64,000 bases of DNA from Theristus sp. LFF4_11 (lineage: Eukaryota; Nematoda; Chromadorea; Monhysterida; Xyalidae): NCBI GenBank assembly GCA_030248135.1, contig JASANC010004433.1, positions 1 through 64,000 of the forward strand, written 5' to 3'. Under the pieces are notes generated by a model that was not told where the DNA came from, did not search any database, and worked only from the letters and a program-made list of their open reading frames with translations. Both the position numbers and the translations under genes were made by a program. Below, in pieces: positions 12,201-22,200 of this stretch. How positions within the stretch are numbered: the first letter of the stretch is position 1; each line of letters starts with the position of its first letter.

Positions 12201-12736
12201 TCAACAAAAACACTACCTGAGACAATGCTTATTTTCCAATTTACACAACAATTTTGAATAATTAGACTGTGAATTTCGAAGCTTGTAACTGCTTGTTGTC
12301 GATTTTCCTCTTCCGACTTGTGTTGCGTTGAATCTTGACTTGAAAACTTGACTTGAATCAGCTCAGTCAGAGGCCTCAGCCACACACAACAAGCCACAAA
12401 TTTATTGATCAATTAACTGGAGAAACTTTTTTTTTAATATTTTGCACTGCGACTACAATAAATGCATTGTAGTCAATCAGAATGCCGTCGTCGTCGTGGT
12501 TAAGTGAGGCAAAAAACAATAATGAGTTTTCTGCATCAATCAGTTGATGAAAAATGTGAAAAACAAGCTAAAACGAATGAAAAATCCAAGTTAAGCAAAA
12601 ATTTCAGATAAACTCCTAGTCTCAGTCCAAATTATTTTTGTTGCCTGACCAATCAAGACGGGAGGGGAGCTGCGCCTGCGCCGTTTAAAGTTGTAGGCGC
12701 ACGATTTTTCGAAAGTTCAACAAAATTTTTTTTGGG
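9248..12736. other. Gene-free AT-rich tract
   Basis: No exon could be supported. It holds a GACT-rich microsatellite (about 9480-9518), a GC-rich tandem repeat (11358-11467), a C-tract fragment of the CAGTACCG family (about 11472-11540) and the left remnant of a TAGGGTTGTT element (about 12695-12736). The rest is unremarkable. Confidence 0.5.
11358..11540. repeat. GC-rich tandem repeat plus C-tract fragment
   Basis: From 11358 to 11467 a degenerate unit, GCGGGAAAGGTCC, is repeated about eight times; it is far more GC-rich than its surroundings. From 11472 follow C-runs with GTCGACACCCCC and CTCAAATTTCGGG motifs like those in the CAGTACCG elements, so this may be a decayed member. No termini seen. 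Confidence 0.6.
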
Positions 12737-12761
12737 GCATTGATAAAACTACAGACCCGCA

Positions 12762-13800
12762 TAGGGTTAGGGGCTTTGAAAAAAAAAATTTTTTTATTTT
12801 TTTTTTCGTTTTTTTTTTAAATTTGGATTTTTTTTTTCAAACTTAAAAAAAAAATTTGAAAATTTTTTCTTCTACTTTGCTCTGAAAATTCGATTTATGG
12901 CATAATTTTTTGAAAGTTCAAACCAAATTTTCTTCCCAACTTCTTTGTGTGCTTAGGTAAATGTCATTATTTGGTCATTTTGACCGACGTACTCCATGTT
13001 TTTCGATTTGGATGACTTCTAGAGTCAATTTTTAGCGTTGAAATGACTTAACTGAATTGAAATATCGTTTCAGAAATCGTTTTCTTGCAACTTAGAACAT
13101 GTTTTTCAGTCGGTAGGCCATGAGATGAACATGATATCTTGTTGATTGGCGTATGTTATAGGTCTACAATGGAGTTGTGCGATATATATTGTTAAACAAT
13201 TTGAGCGGAGATGTTGGTTAATACCACATCACACGACCGTTTTTCAGATACCCGATAACATGGCCACATGTTAAAACTTGCGTGCTGAGCTAAACTAACG
13301 TGTTAAACTTGCGTCTGTCAGTTGCCCGCAACGTGATCGCGAAATCATGGTACGTGTTTTCGATACGATGATTTGAAGAGTGGGCTCTCGCCATGTGGCA
13401 GATAGCATAGCTGGTTGAACCTGAAAGTAAGTGTCTTGGGGGGGGGGGCGACCGGGTCGACAGGGGTTGCCGACTTAGCTACAGCAAACAGGAATTTTTG
13501 AACACAGTCAAATTTTGGTAATTTTCTAAAGAGGAACCACTAAGAACGGTTCAATATTCAAGTACACGTGAAAAATTGCCCTGTTTTACTGTTGAAAATG
13601 CAACTTTCCCTCTATGAAATGGACATAATTTCAATAAAACACAATTTTCGCTCTTATAGTTTCCCGGATCGTTCTGAAAATAGTCTAGATGAACTCAGCT
13701 CGACGAGACGCTTCGAACGAACCTAACTTGTAAAAAAAAATTTTAAAAAAAAATTTTTTTTAATTAAAAAAAAAATCCGAATTTTTTTCCCCTAACCCTA
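12762..13800. mobile_element. hAT-type element with TAGGGTTAGGGG ends
   Basis: 1,039 bp, ends TAGGGTTAGGGG and CCCCTAACCCTA, flanked by the perfect 8-bp duplication GACCCGCA (12754-12761 and 13801-13808). Subterminal A/T-runs are followed by about 800 bp of unique sequence without an ORF. It interrupts the left arm of the foldback element, so it is younger than that element. Terminus style and duplication length match hAT. Confidence 0.9.
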
Positions 13801-13808
13801 GACCCGCA

Positions 13809-14755
13809 CCCGACCCGACCCGACAAAAATTGTGTGATAAAACTACAGACCCGATGTCGGGTCTGGTCTGGACCAGAAAAGCGTTGATAAAACTACAGAA
13901 CAGAGTACAGACCCGATGTTTTTGAAAAAATGCTCAAAATTTAAAAAAAAATCAAAAAAATAAAATTGGCCTGAAATCGGTCTAAATAAACCTTATTGGC
14001 TGGAAACAGGTTGCAAATATAAAAAAATGTTTTTGCTTGGCGGGAAATTCAAAGATTGAATCAAAACGTGTCTGGTCACGGTCAGTTTTGTTTGCATCAC
14101 GCGGCTGATGTTACAAGTTCCATATATGAGGGTGTGGCTCTGCGACTAACAAAAAATACACGGCAGTTCTGGGCTCTTATTGGCTGCTCATGTTATCGAT
14201 TTCCCAACGTGCATGAGCGTCGAATATATCGAATCAGGATTTCACGCGTTCATTATTGTTGCTGCATGCGGCTGATGTTACACGTTTCGTATATGACAGA
14301 GTGTGGATATGCGAGCAACAACTCTATCATATACGAAACGTGCAACATCAGCCGCGTGCAGTAACAGTAGTGAAAGCGTGAAATCCAGGAAATCCTAAAT
14401 CCTGAGTCGACGCTCATGCACGTTGGGAAATCGATAACATGAGCAGCCAATACGAGCCCAGAACTGCCGTGTATGTTTTGTTACTCGCAGAGCCACACCC
14501 TCATATATGGAACTTGTAACATCAGCTGCGTGAAGCAAACAAAACTGACTGTGACCAGACCAGACACGTTTTGATTCAATATTTGAATTTCCCGCCAAAC
14601 AAAAACATTTTTTTTATATTTGCAACCTGTTCCCAGCCAACTACGTTTATTGTAGCCGATTTTGGGCCAATTTTATTTTTTTTTGATTTTTTCAAATTTT
14701 GGAGCACTTTTTCAAAAACATCGGGTCTGTAGTTTTATCAATGCTTTTCTGGCCT
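13809..14755. repeat. Near-palindromic core of the foldback element
   Basis: Two arms of about 430 bp or more face each other around a centre near 14310 (the spacer includes GTGTGGATATGCGAGCAAC). Motifs such as GTTATCGATTTCCCAACGTG and CACACCCTCATATATGGAAC occur in both orientations. Within the left arm the block GCGGCTGATGTTACA occurs twice (about 14100 and 14267), so the inner part is itself a foldback repeat of the outer part. In single-stranded form this would make a very long hairpin. Confidence 0.85.
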
Positions 14756-15510
14756 GGCATGCGGTCGATCCGGTACCGGTCGATCCGGTACGGTCAATCC
14801 GGTACCGGTCGATCCGGTACCGGTCGATCCGGTACCTGGCAATTTTCTAGGGCGGTCGATCCGGTACCGGTCGATCCGGTACCGGTCGATCCGGTACCTG
14901 GCAATTTTCAACTGTTTTAGCATTCAATTCAATTTGTTTCTGATTTGTTTTCCATTTTTCTTTGTTTCTCTCATTTTATCTGATGTCTGAAACATTTTAC
15001 CGCAGGTTTTTTTGCGGGAATATGAAAATAAAAACAACACATTTTTCTTCAACTCCAAAAGAGAACCGAATCAGTCTTCATATTTTTATTTTGTTCTCCT
15101 TTTCTTGCTGAGCTGATAATTTTGCAAATTTTCACCGTCTTGGAGCTTTATTCTTCTGGAAAATAGTTCAGAAAATAAAAAAAACATATGGTACACTTGT
15201 TTTGCTTTTTTCAGAATCAGATTACGATTACCAAAACCAACCAAGTGTCGCAAGTCGTCGTCGTCTCATATCGTATCATCAACAATCGTATCAACAATCA
15301 ACAAAGAAAAATCGAAAACATAACGAGAACGCTAAAAACCCGTAAAACAGCTGAAAATTTCAATTGGTACCGGATCGACCGAGTACCGGATCGACCTGGT
15401 ACCGGATCGACCGCCCTAGAAAATTGCCAGGTACCGGATCGACCGGTACCGGATCGACCGGTACCGGATCGACCGTACCGGATCGACCGGTACCGGATCG
15501 ACCTACAGCC
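14756..15510. mobile_element. Element with TIRs made of 15-bp tandem units
   Basis: 755 bp between copies of the 9-bp sequence TTCTGGCCT (14747-14755 and 15511-15519). Each end carries eight near-identical copies of CGGTCGATCCGGTAC in inverted orientation, split 5+3 by the same spacer CTGGCAATTTTCTAGGG. Outermost bases are GGCATGC left and its diverged partner right. About 430 bp of interior has no ORF. A 9-bp duplication with long TIRs is typical of Mutator-like elements; this class call is tentative. It interrupts the right arm of the foldback element. Confidence 0.75.
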
Positions 15511-15605
15511 TTCTGGCCTAGACCCGACCCGACATCGGGTCTGTAGTTTTATCACACAATTTTTATCGGGTCGGGTCTGGTGCGGGTCTGTAGTTTTATC
15601 AATGC

Positions 15606-15876
15606 CCTACCTCGTAAAACCGTCAGCAGTCCATTTTGGACCGTTTTACCGACTGATTTTAGGCTTGAAAATTTTAGGCAGTCCAAAATCGACTGCTGAC
15701 GGTTTTACGAGGTAATATCAAAGAAAATTTTTGTTGAACTTTCGTCGAAAAATTGTGCCAAATTTTAGGTTTTCAGAGCATCATGGAGAAAAAAATTCTA
15801 ATTTTTTTTTAAATCGGCATTTTTGTTTTTTTAATCATTTTGAAAAAAACAATTCGATTTTTGTTTAACAACCCTA
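15606..15876. repeat. Right half of a TAGGGTTGTT-type element
   Basis: Contains CTCGTAAAACCGTCAGCAG facing CTGCTGACGGTTTTACGAG (a hairpin at 15608-15714). It then continues as the inverse of copy A's left end: AATTTTTGTTGAACTTTCG, then ATCGGCATTTTTG, ending AACAACCCTA at 15876. The left half, near 12695-12736, was separated from it when the foldback element inserted. Confidence 0.75.
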
Positions 15877-15882
15877 CTGGCC

Positions 15883-16069
15883 CAGGGTGTTCCAAAAGTT
15901 AAACGGTTCCAGTTACTGAATAAATTTATTCAGGTGAACCAGCGGAATAAAATAACTCGGTGCTGATTTTGGCAGAAATATCAAACCAATATTAAGCCTT
16001 TGTCAAAAAAGGAACTTTAGGTTCAATTCTTCAACCGGAATTCGTATGGTCTAACTTTCGGAACACCGG
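15883..16069. repeat. MITE-like inverted repeat (GGTGTTCC ends)
   Basis: Ends CAGGGTGTTCCAAAAGTTA and TAACTTTCGGAACACCGG are imperfect inverted repeats around about 150 bp of non-coding DNA. A smaller hairpin with a similar end sits in a slo-1 intron (39105-39187). Class unknown; no duplication found. Confidence 0.5.
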
Positions 16070-16288
16070 AGTAAAACTCCTCACTTTTCAGACACTACTC
16101 ACTTTTATAAAACTGACACAAAAATCTTACAAGTCAAAAGAGACTTGTAAAAAGTTTGAAAAGTCATTTTCCAGCAGATTTGAACTGAAAAAAAATAAAG
16201 TATTGTTTATTTATGTTTTTCTAACAAAAATTAGAAGCAGACGGCGTGAAATTTTGTGTCTCTGCATGGGTTTTAGTCTCGCTGTCAT

Positions 16289-17003
16289 CAGTACCGAAGG
16301 CGAAAGCAAATTTTCGAGGGGGGGGGGTGTCGTCACGTGGGGGGGGGGGTGCCGAAAATTTTTCAGTGGGGGGGGGGGGGGTCAGTCATGGTACAGTGAC
16401 ACCCCCCCCAGGCGTGGGCCATTGGCCCAGTGCTCTGAGCGACGAACAGGTGTGTAGTTCTTTGGTCTGGGAGATTTTCCTTTTACGTTGTTGCTTTAGA
16501 GTCATTTTGAGTCGTTCATGTGTTCCAGCTCATTCTCATCCTTCCCTTTCACCTTTTACTCAATGGGGGGGGTGCACTATTGTAGAAAATTTTCTGGGGG
16601 GGTGCACACCCCCCACCCCACCCATGAGATTTTTTCGCTCAAATTTTGAAGGAAAAACGCTAAATTTTGCTGCAAAATCTTTGAAATTACAATGAAGAAT
16701 GTCAAGTTATCATATATTTAGCTTATATTATGGACTTTAAAAACAAAAAATCATGATTTTTGAGCAAAAATTCATGATTTTTGGGTGGTCCGAGAAAATT
16801 TTTGGGGGGTGTCACTGTTACTTAGGTCCATCTAGGGGGGGGTGGGGGGGGGGTGTCTAGCAAATTTCGAGGGGGGGGGGTGTGGATGGTCCAGTGTCAG
16901 GTTTTGGGGGGTGGGTGTCGCGTGACCCCCCACCCCCCCACGCGGAGGTCTCGGGTGCTCTGGGGGGGTGTACCCCCCCCACCCCCCCTCGTCTTCGGTA
17001 CTG
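16289..17003. mobile_element. G-tract-filled hAT-type element, copy 2
   Basis: 715 bp, ends CAGTACCGAAG and CTTCGGTACTG, flanked by the perfect 8-bp duplication GCTGTCAT (16281-16288 and 17004-17011). G- and C-runs of 7-13 alternate with AAATTTTCGAG-type spacers. Around 16620-16760 it carries the same AT-rich core as copy 1 (TTCATTGTAATTTCAA and relatives). No real ORF. Confidence 0.9.
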
Positions 17004-17066
17004 GCTGTCATTCATCTGTTCTCCACATGATTTGTGGAGTGCAACACCCAAGCTTTATGTTGGTGG

Positions 17067-18325
17067 CAGTACCGTGGGCCCAAAACAATTTTCGAAGGGG
17101 GGGGGTATGGTGCCGTGGGGGGGGGTGCCGACCAAAAAGTGAGGGGGGGTCCAACCTATGGTAACGTGGGACTAGGGTTGTTAAACAAAAATGGAAATTT
17201 TTTTTAAAAAAAAAGTGATTAAAAAAAACAAAAATGCCGATTTTTTTTTTTAAATTCGAAAAAAATTTCTCTAATATGCTCTGAAAACCTCAATTTTGGC
17301 AAAATTTTTCGAAAGTTCAACAAAAATTTTCTTTGATTATACCTCGTAAAACCTTTAGCAGTCGATTTTGGGCCGTTTTACCGACTGATTTTAGGCTACG
17401 ACAACATCTGCGATGAAGTTTTTGAGCGTCCCAAAGCTTGGCCTACCATTTCCGATGCAGATAAGGTGACGATTCGCCTCGCAGAGCGTCCGATTGTGCT
17501 CGCTGCTCCGTTTGCAAGCGCTGCGTTGTCTGGTTGCTTGCTGCTTCGTGTCGTGTCGTCGCAACACCATCAGAAGAATTGATCGAATTTCAAGGCGGTA
17601 TGTTTGTCTTCACTTTAGCATTAGTTTAGCTGGGGACAATTAGTGACGTTTTGGAGGTCAAAACACAAGAAGAGGCATGGTGACGGTTTGGAAAAGGGGT
17701 AATTGAGGTCACCAAAACAAAATCTGCAAAGTTCCGTCACATGGGAGTCATTCGGGAGGCGCTTGCATGTCATATGTGGTTCTTCGGACTCCCTGATTGA
17801 TTTAGCACAACTTTGATTTTTGAATTTTTTTTTTTAAAAATTTAAAAAAAAAAATGACGATTTTTGTTTTTTTTAACAACCCTACGTGGGACCCCCCCCA
17901 TGGGGGTCCCATGGGGGGGTGCATTTTTTCAAAATTTTCTGTGGGGGGTCCACCCCCCCATGATAATTTTTCGCTTAAATTTTGAAGGAAAAACGCTAAA
18001 TTTTGCTGCAAAATCGTTGAAATTACAATGAAGATGGTCAAGTTATCATATATTCAGCTTATATTATGGACTTTATAGACAAAAAATCATGATTTTCGAA
18101 AAAATTTTTAGGGTGTACGGAAAATTTTGGGGGGGGGGTCTCCGCCAGACAAAATTTCATGGGGGGTGTGGGGGGGGGTGTCGGCCAAATTTTCGAGGGG
18201 GGGTCCGATGGGGGGTGCCCGGTTTTAGGGGGGTGGCACGGTGCCCCCCCCCACCCCCCCCCACCCGACGGTCTCTGGTGCTCTGGGGGGGTGTACCCCC
18301 CCACCCCCCCTCGCCCACGGTACTG
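17067..18325. mobile_element. G-tract-filled hAT-type element, copy 3, with nested insertion
   Basis: Ends CAGTACCGTGGGC and GCCCACGGTACTG, flanked by the perfect 8-bp duplication GTTGGTGG (17059-17066 and 18326-18333). Without the nested element at 17173-17884 and its duplication it is about 540 bp and runs parallel to copy 1 in reverse orientation: the GAGCACC and GACGGTCTC blocks and the AT-rich core with TAATATAAGC are shared. Confidence 0.9.
17173..17884. mobile_element. hAT-type non-autonomous element, copy B (TAGGGTTGTT ends)
   Basis: 712 bp, nearly identical to copy A at 7526-8263 apart from A/T-run lengths and a few substitutions. Flanked by the perfect 8-bp duplication CGTGGGAC (17165-17172 and 17885-17892). 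It inserted into CAGTACCG copy 3 and is therefore younger than that copy. No ORF. Confidence 0.93.
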
Positions 18326-18406
18326 GTTGGTGGTGCACCATTTTTAGCCAATGTTTAATTTTTTGAGAAGATTAATGAATTTTTGTTGGTTTCAAGCCGT
18401 CAAATA

Positions 18407-18855
18407 CCGTATTACCTCTATTAAACCCCCCCCCCAAAATTAAACCCCCCCCAAAAATAAACCCCCACCCCCTCGACAAGTTTCCAAATAATCCCCCCCC
18501 AAAAATAAACCCCCATGGGGGTTTATTAGAAACCTGTTTGAAACACATACCTAGCGAATTCAGTGGCTGAATGCAGTGACATTAGTGAAATTGGCTACCA
18601 AAGGCCCCAAAGGGATGAGTTAGTGGTAATTTCATTACAAAAGGCTGTTACAAAAGGAAATCTCTGTGAAAAGTAGAAGTTTCTGCGACTTCCTTCCTGC
18701 CATGGAAGGTATTTTTGCCATTTTGCCCACCCCTAAAAATGGTTTCCAAATAAACCCCCCCCCAAAAATAATAACCCCCCCCCCCCAATAACCCCCCACC
18801 CCCAGAAGTCGCTGAAGAAATAAACCCCCATGGGGGTTTATTAGAGGTAATACGG
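18407..18855. mobile_element. C-tract MITE with CCGTATTACC ends
   Basis: About 450 bp, ends CCGTATTACCTCTA and TAGAGGTAATACGG, each followed outward by TA. The interior repeats ATAAACCCCC with C-runs and two short palindromes (CCCCCATGGGGG near 18510 and 18830). A TA flank would suit a Tc1/mariner-type MITE, but two bases are weak evidence. Confidence 0.65.
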
Positions 18856-19231
18856 TAGAAAATTTAGTCAAAATTTAATTTTTTTACGAAGAAGTAAAAA
18901 ACCAAAACTTGACAAAACCAATTTAAAATGACTGTTAATGATCCAAATTTCCAGATTTTTAATTTCAAAACGACAAAAAAACATCAATTAAGACAAAGTC
19001 GCCAAGATCAGTTGAACTTAATAAAAATTGCACCCTGCCCAAAATATGCCCAGTTTTGTGAATTTGTAAAGTGAGAAAACTCAGAATTTAGAAGCTTTCG
19101 CTGCTGAAGAAGCGTTGCGATTTAACAATCAAAAAATAAAACCCGTTTTGTTGAAATTCAGGAAATCTTCAATTCAATTTATGGTAGTATTCGTTGGAAC
19201 TGGAAGAGTGTTCATCGGTCAAGCTTGGCAG

Positions 19232-22200
19232 ATGGCAAAAGCGTTGAAGCGTTCTGCATTTTGTGCTGTTTTGTTTGTTGTCTCGTATCTGCGTTCAGCG
19301 TACGCGGTCGATCGATCAAAATTCAAAACATGCGACGAATCGTTCTGCAAGTGGGTGCAGTAGGCTAGGCCAGGCAGACATACAACATTGTTTCCACTTC
19401 TATTTTTAAGTTTCTCCGAAGATTTTTTGAACACAGTGACAGGATACTATCTGAGTTCTTTCCCATCACCAGTGTTACCTGCATTGACATTGAATCTCAG
19501 AAGTCAAAAAATAAATATGAGTTAATAATGAAAACTTGAATTCATGAAAATCTGTTGTCCATGCAGGCGACATCGCTCGCTGAAACGCGCTGACGTGCCG
19601 CAGTTCTACGTGGTCGCCGGCTCTGTTCGCTTGGAGGGCGCCCGTCTGTTGGCGTTGCTCAATCGCACGTCCGACAATCGACAGTTCAAGTTGGGCTTGA
19701 CCGGCCTGACCAACAGCCGACTCCGGCTGACGCTTGACGAGCTCAGTCCGATTCGATCGCGCTACGTCCCTGCGGACGCGCTCGACGGCACGCCAAAGGA
19801 GCAGCCGTCAGTTGTGCTCGTGTTGCATTGCGTTCATGTGTCGTCGGTTGTGCTTTGCGCACGGAATTGCAGAACATGCAGTTCAATTTTCCGAAATCAT
19901 TGAAGTCCCATTCACATGTTCCAAGAATTGGTTCCGAGATAAAGTTGCCGATGCATACAGATGAATGCATTAACGCAGCAGCGACTTCAGCGCGCTTACG
20001 CACAACGCCATCAGTGATTTTGTCACTGCGGCGACCACAAATCGCTGAACGTGTGAATGGGTATTAACTTTTTGTATTTCAAAACAAAGGTGTGCTCAAT
20101 TCAATTCTCAACTGCAACACAAGAATCTTTTGCAGAATGAAAGCGCCGAGTCACGGCTCTGGGAGTTCCTCGATGCTGACGGCGCAAGGTGACAAGATCG
20201 TGTTGCACTATCGTCCATTTCGTTTGGACGTTTATTCGGGCACCGACGATCTTGTGCTCAGTCTCAACTCGCAGGGACTCTTGAAGTTTGAGCATTATCG
20301 CAAAAAAGCGGACGGGTTAGTTCTGCAGATTTCTTTATAAGTTTGGCACCATTCGCTTCCGACGCGTGAGTTAGACCTCAAACGTATGCTGACATTTCCT
20401 TGCAGGTCATTTGGTGACGACGACAAAAAACCTGGGGTAAGTTGTATGACCTGTTTGTAAGGTATGTTTGTGTAAACCTGTCACTTTTTTTCTTACTACA
20501 GCGCCAAACAATAACGGGATCTAAGTTGCAAGAAAACGTTTTTATCCACATTAATGGTGTGTTTGAGTGTTCAACCAAACCCGATACATTAATTCTTCTT
20601 GTCGCAACGCACGGTCTGTATTATGCGAAAAAAGGTGACAGGTTTAAACAAATATAGACTGTATACTACATTTAAAATTGTGCTTGCTGGTTTTTGATAA
20701 AGCTTTCGTCTCCCCCTCCCCACTTTTGTTCTTTAGTTGTTGGCTTATGAGATCGAAACGGGTGCCGTCATAGTTTCGCAGCTCTTTCCTGATGTGTTTG
20801 TTCAATCAGAGTCAAAGTTTATCAACCAACCTAAGCATTCGTGCACTAGTCACTAACACGCCGATTGCCTTTCTCACCAAATTTTGCAAGATTAAACCGT
20901 GTACGCTGCAGCAACGAGGTCAAGAGACGTCCTTATTTATTTATTTTTTTCGGACGGAATATTTGCGAAAATGTGTGATGAATAAATGATGAATTTTTTA
21001 GCAAACTGGTCTGGGTTTCAAATAAATGAGGACGCCTTTGGCCTCATCGCATTTATTCCGTCCCGATGTAACTTTTCCTTTCGAGACCATTGGTTTTAGT
21101 TTGTATGCATGCGTAGCGTGTATAATGGAACTAAAATCATTGGTTTCTGATGGTCTCTTCAGCTCACAAAAACATTTTGTTTTTTTCCCTACCGTTTGCA
21201 TTGTCATATCATAACAGGTAACACTAAGAAGAATGTGGAGCTGAGGAGTGCTAAGTAAGAGTAAGTATTATCTTTTCTTTTGATTCTGTGATTCAAAGCG
21301 TTTGCAGGCGTAAGAGCAATGGGTTTCATGCTTGATGTTGCAAATCAAAATTGCCCAAGTGTGTCCGGTCGTATCTCAGGGACCTGGTCACCAGCAATTT
21401 TGAGTAGCCGCGTCAAGTATAAAACTTGTGCGCCTTTTGAATCGTAGAACCAGAAAAAGATAATCAACTAAGGGCGTCTGTTTTGTCTCGTTGCAGCTGT
21501 GGCACAGACTGACGGCACCCGTTCGTTCAATTGCGGGCCTGTTTCGATCGTCGTCACACGATCAAGAACACGATGGTGTTGAGGATGATGATGATCCCTT
21601 TGATGATGACGAACACATTCAGGAGCAGCTCGATGATTCGCTTGACCCTGAACACGATGAGATCACCACTGAGCCGACGGACACCGGCCAGGCAGAGGGA
21701 CAACTGGAGCAGCCACCATCCGAGGGCGCACCGCAAGATCCGGGCCTGGAGACACAGGTTTGCGTCAAGAACACAATGCAATACGGTGCAAGAGGGACAC
21801 ATCACTGATGAGGCCATCCCTCTTCTGCAGCGGATGTTGGCCATGCTGAAATCCAGAGAACCATCGTACAATTTGGTGGTTGACGTGAAGCTGTGTGGTG
21901 CAAGGTTGAATGTTGCTGCATTGTGTTTTGGGCACTTGATTTTTGCAGGAAAACGCACCGCCGCCCGCTGGAGAACCGGAAACGGAGGAGAATCTCTGGG
22001 AGGAAACCTGGAAGTCGCACCACGATCGGAAACCGTTCGGTGGGGGCGTGCTGTTTTTTGTGGACCACATTCATTTTCTGATGCGTTCGTTCAATTGTTG
22101 CAGGTCCCAGCTCAATTGGCATGGACATCAGCTTCATCGGGTTTCAATATATTTATGGCTTACCAGAGCACGCTGACTCGTTCGCGCTGAAATCAACAAC

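Larger units (their letters stand above)
12737..15605. mobile_element. Foldback element with two later insertions
   Basis: Outer ends are perfect inverted repeats: GCATTGATAAAACTACAG at 12737 and CTGTAGTTTTATCAATGC ending at 15605. If the insertions at 12762-13800 and 14756-15510 are removed with their duplications, the two halves form one continuous palindrome with arms of roughly 0.5 kb. ATAAAACTACAG recurs three times in each arm beside GACCC/GGGTC-rich blocks. No ORF. It lies inside an older relative of the TAGGGTTGTT element, whose remains flank it. No target-site duplication was recognised for the foldback itself. Confidence 0.8.

Noticed and set aside
12762..13800. Telomere-like sequence (CCCTAACCCTA)
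   Set aside because: Only one and a half units at each end, in inverted orientation and bounded by 8-bp duplications; it is a transposon terminus.
14757..15510. CRISPR-like array of 15-bp repeats
   Set aside because: Units abut without unique spacers, occur in mirror orientation at two ends of an element, and the genome is eukaryotic.
15188..15715. 175-codon open frame with DRPVPDRP-type repeats
   Set aside because: It is the translation of the 15-bp tandem units in the element's terminal repeat, not a protein gene.
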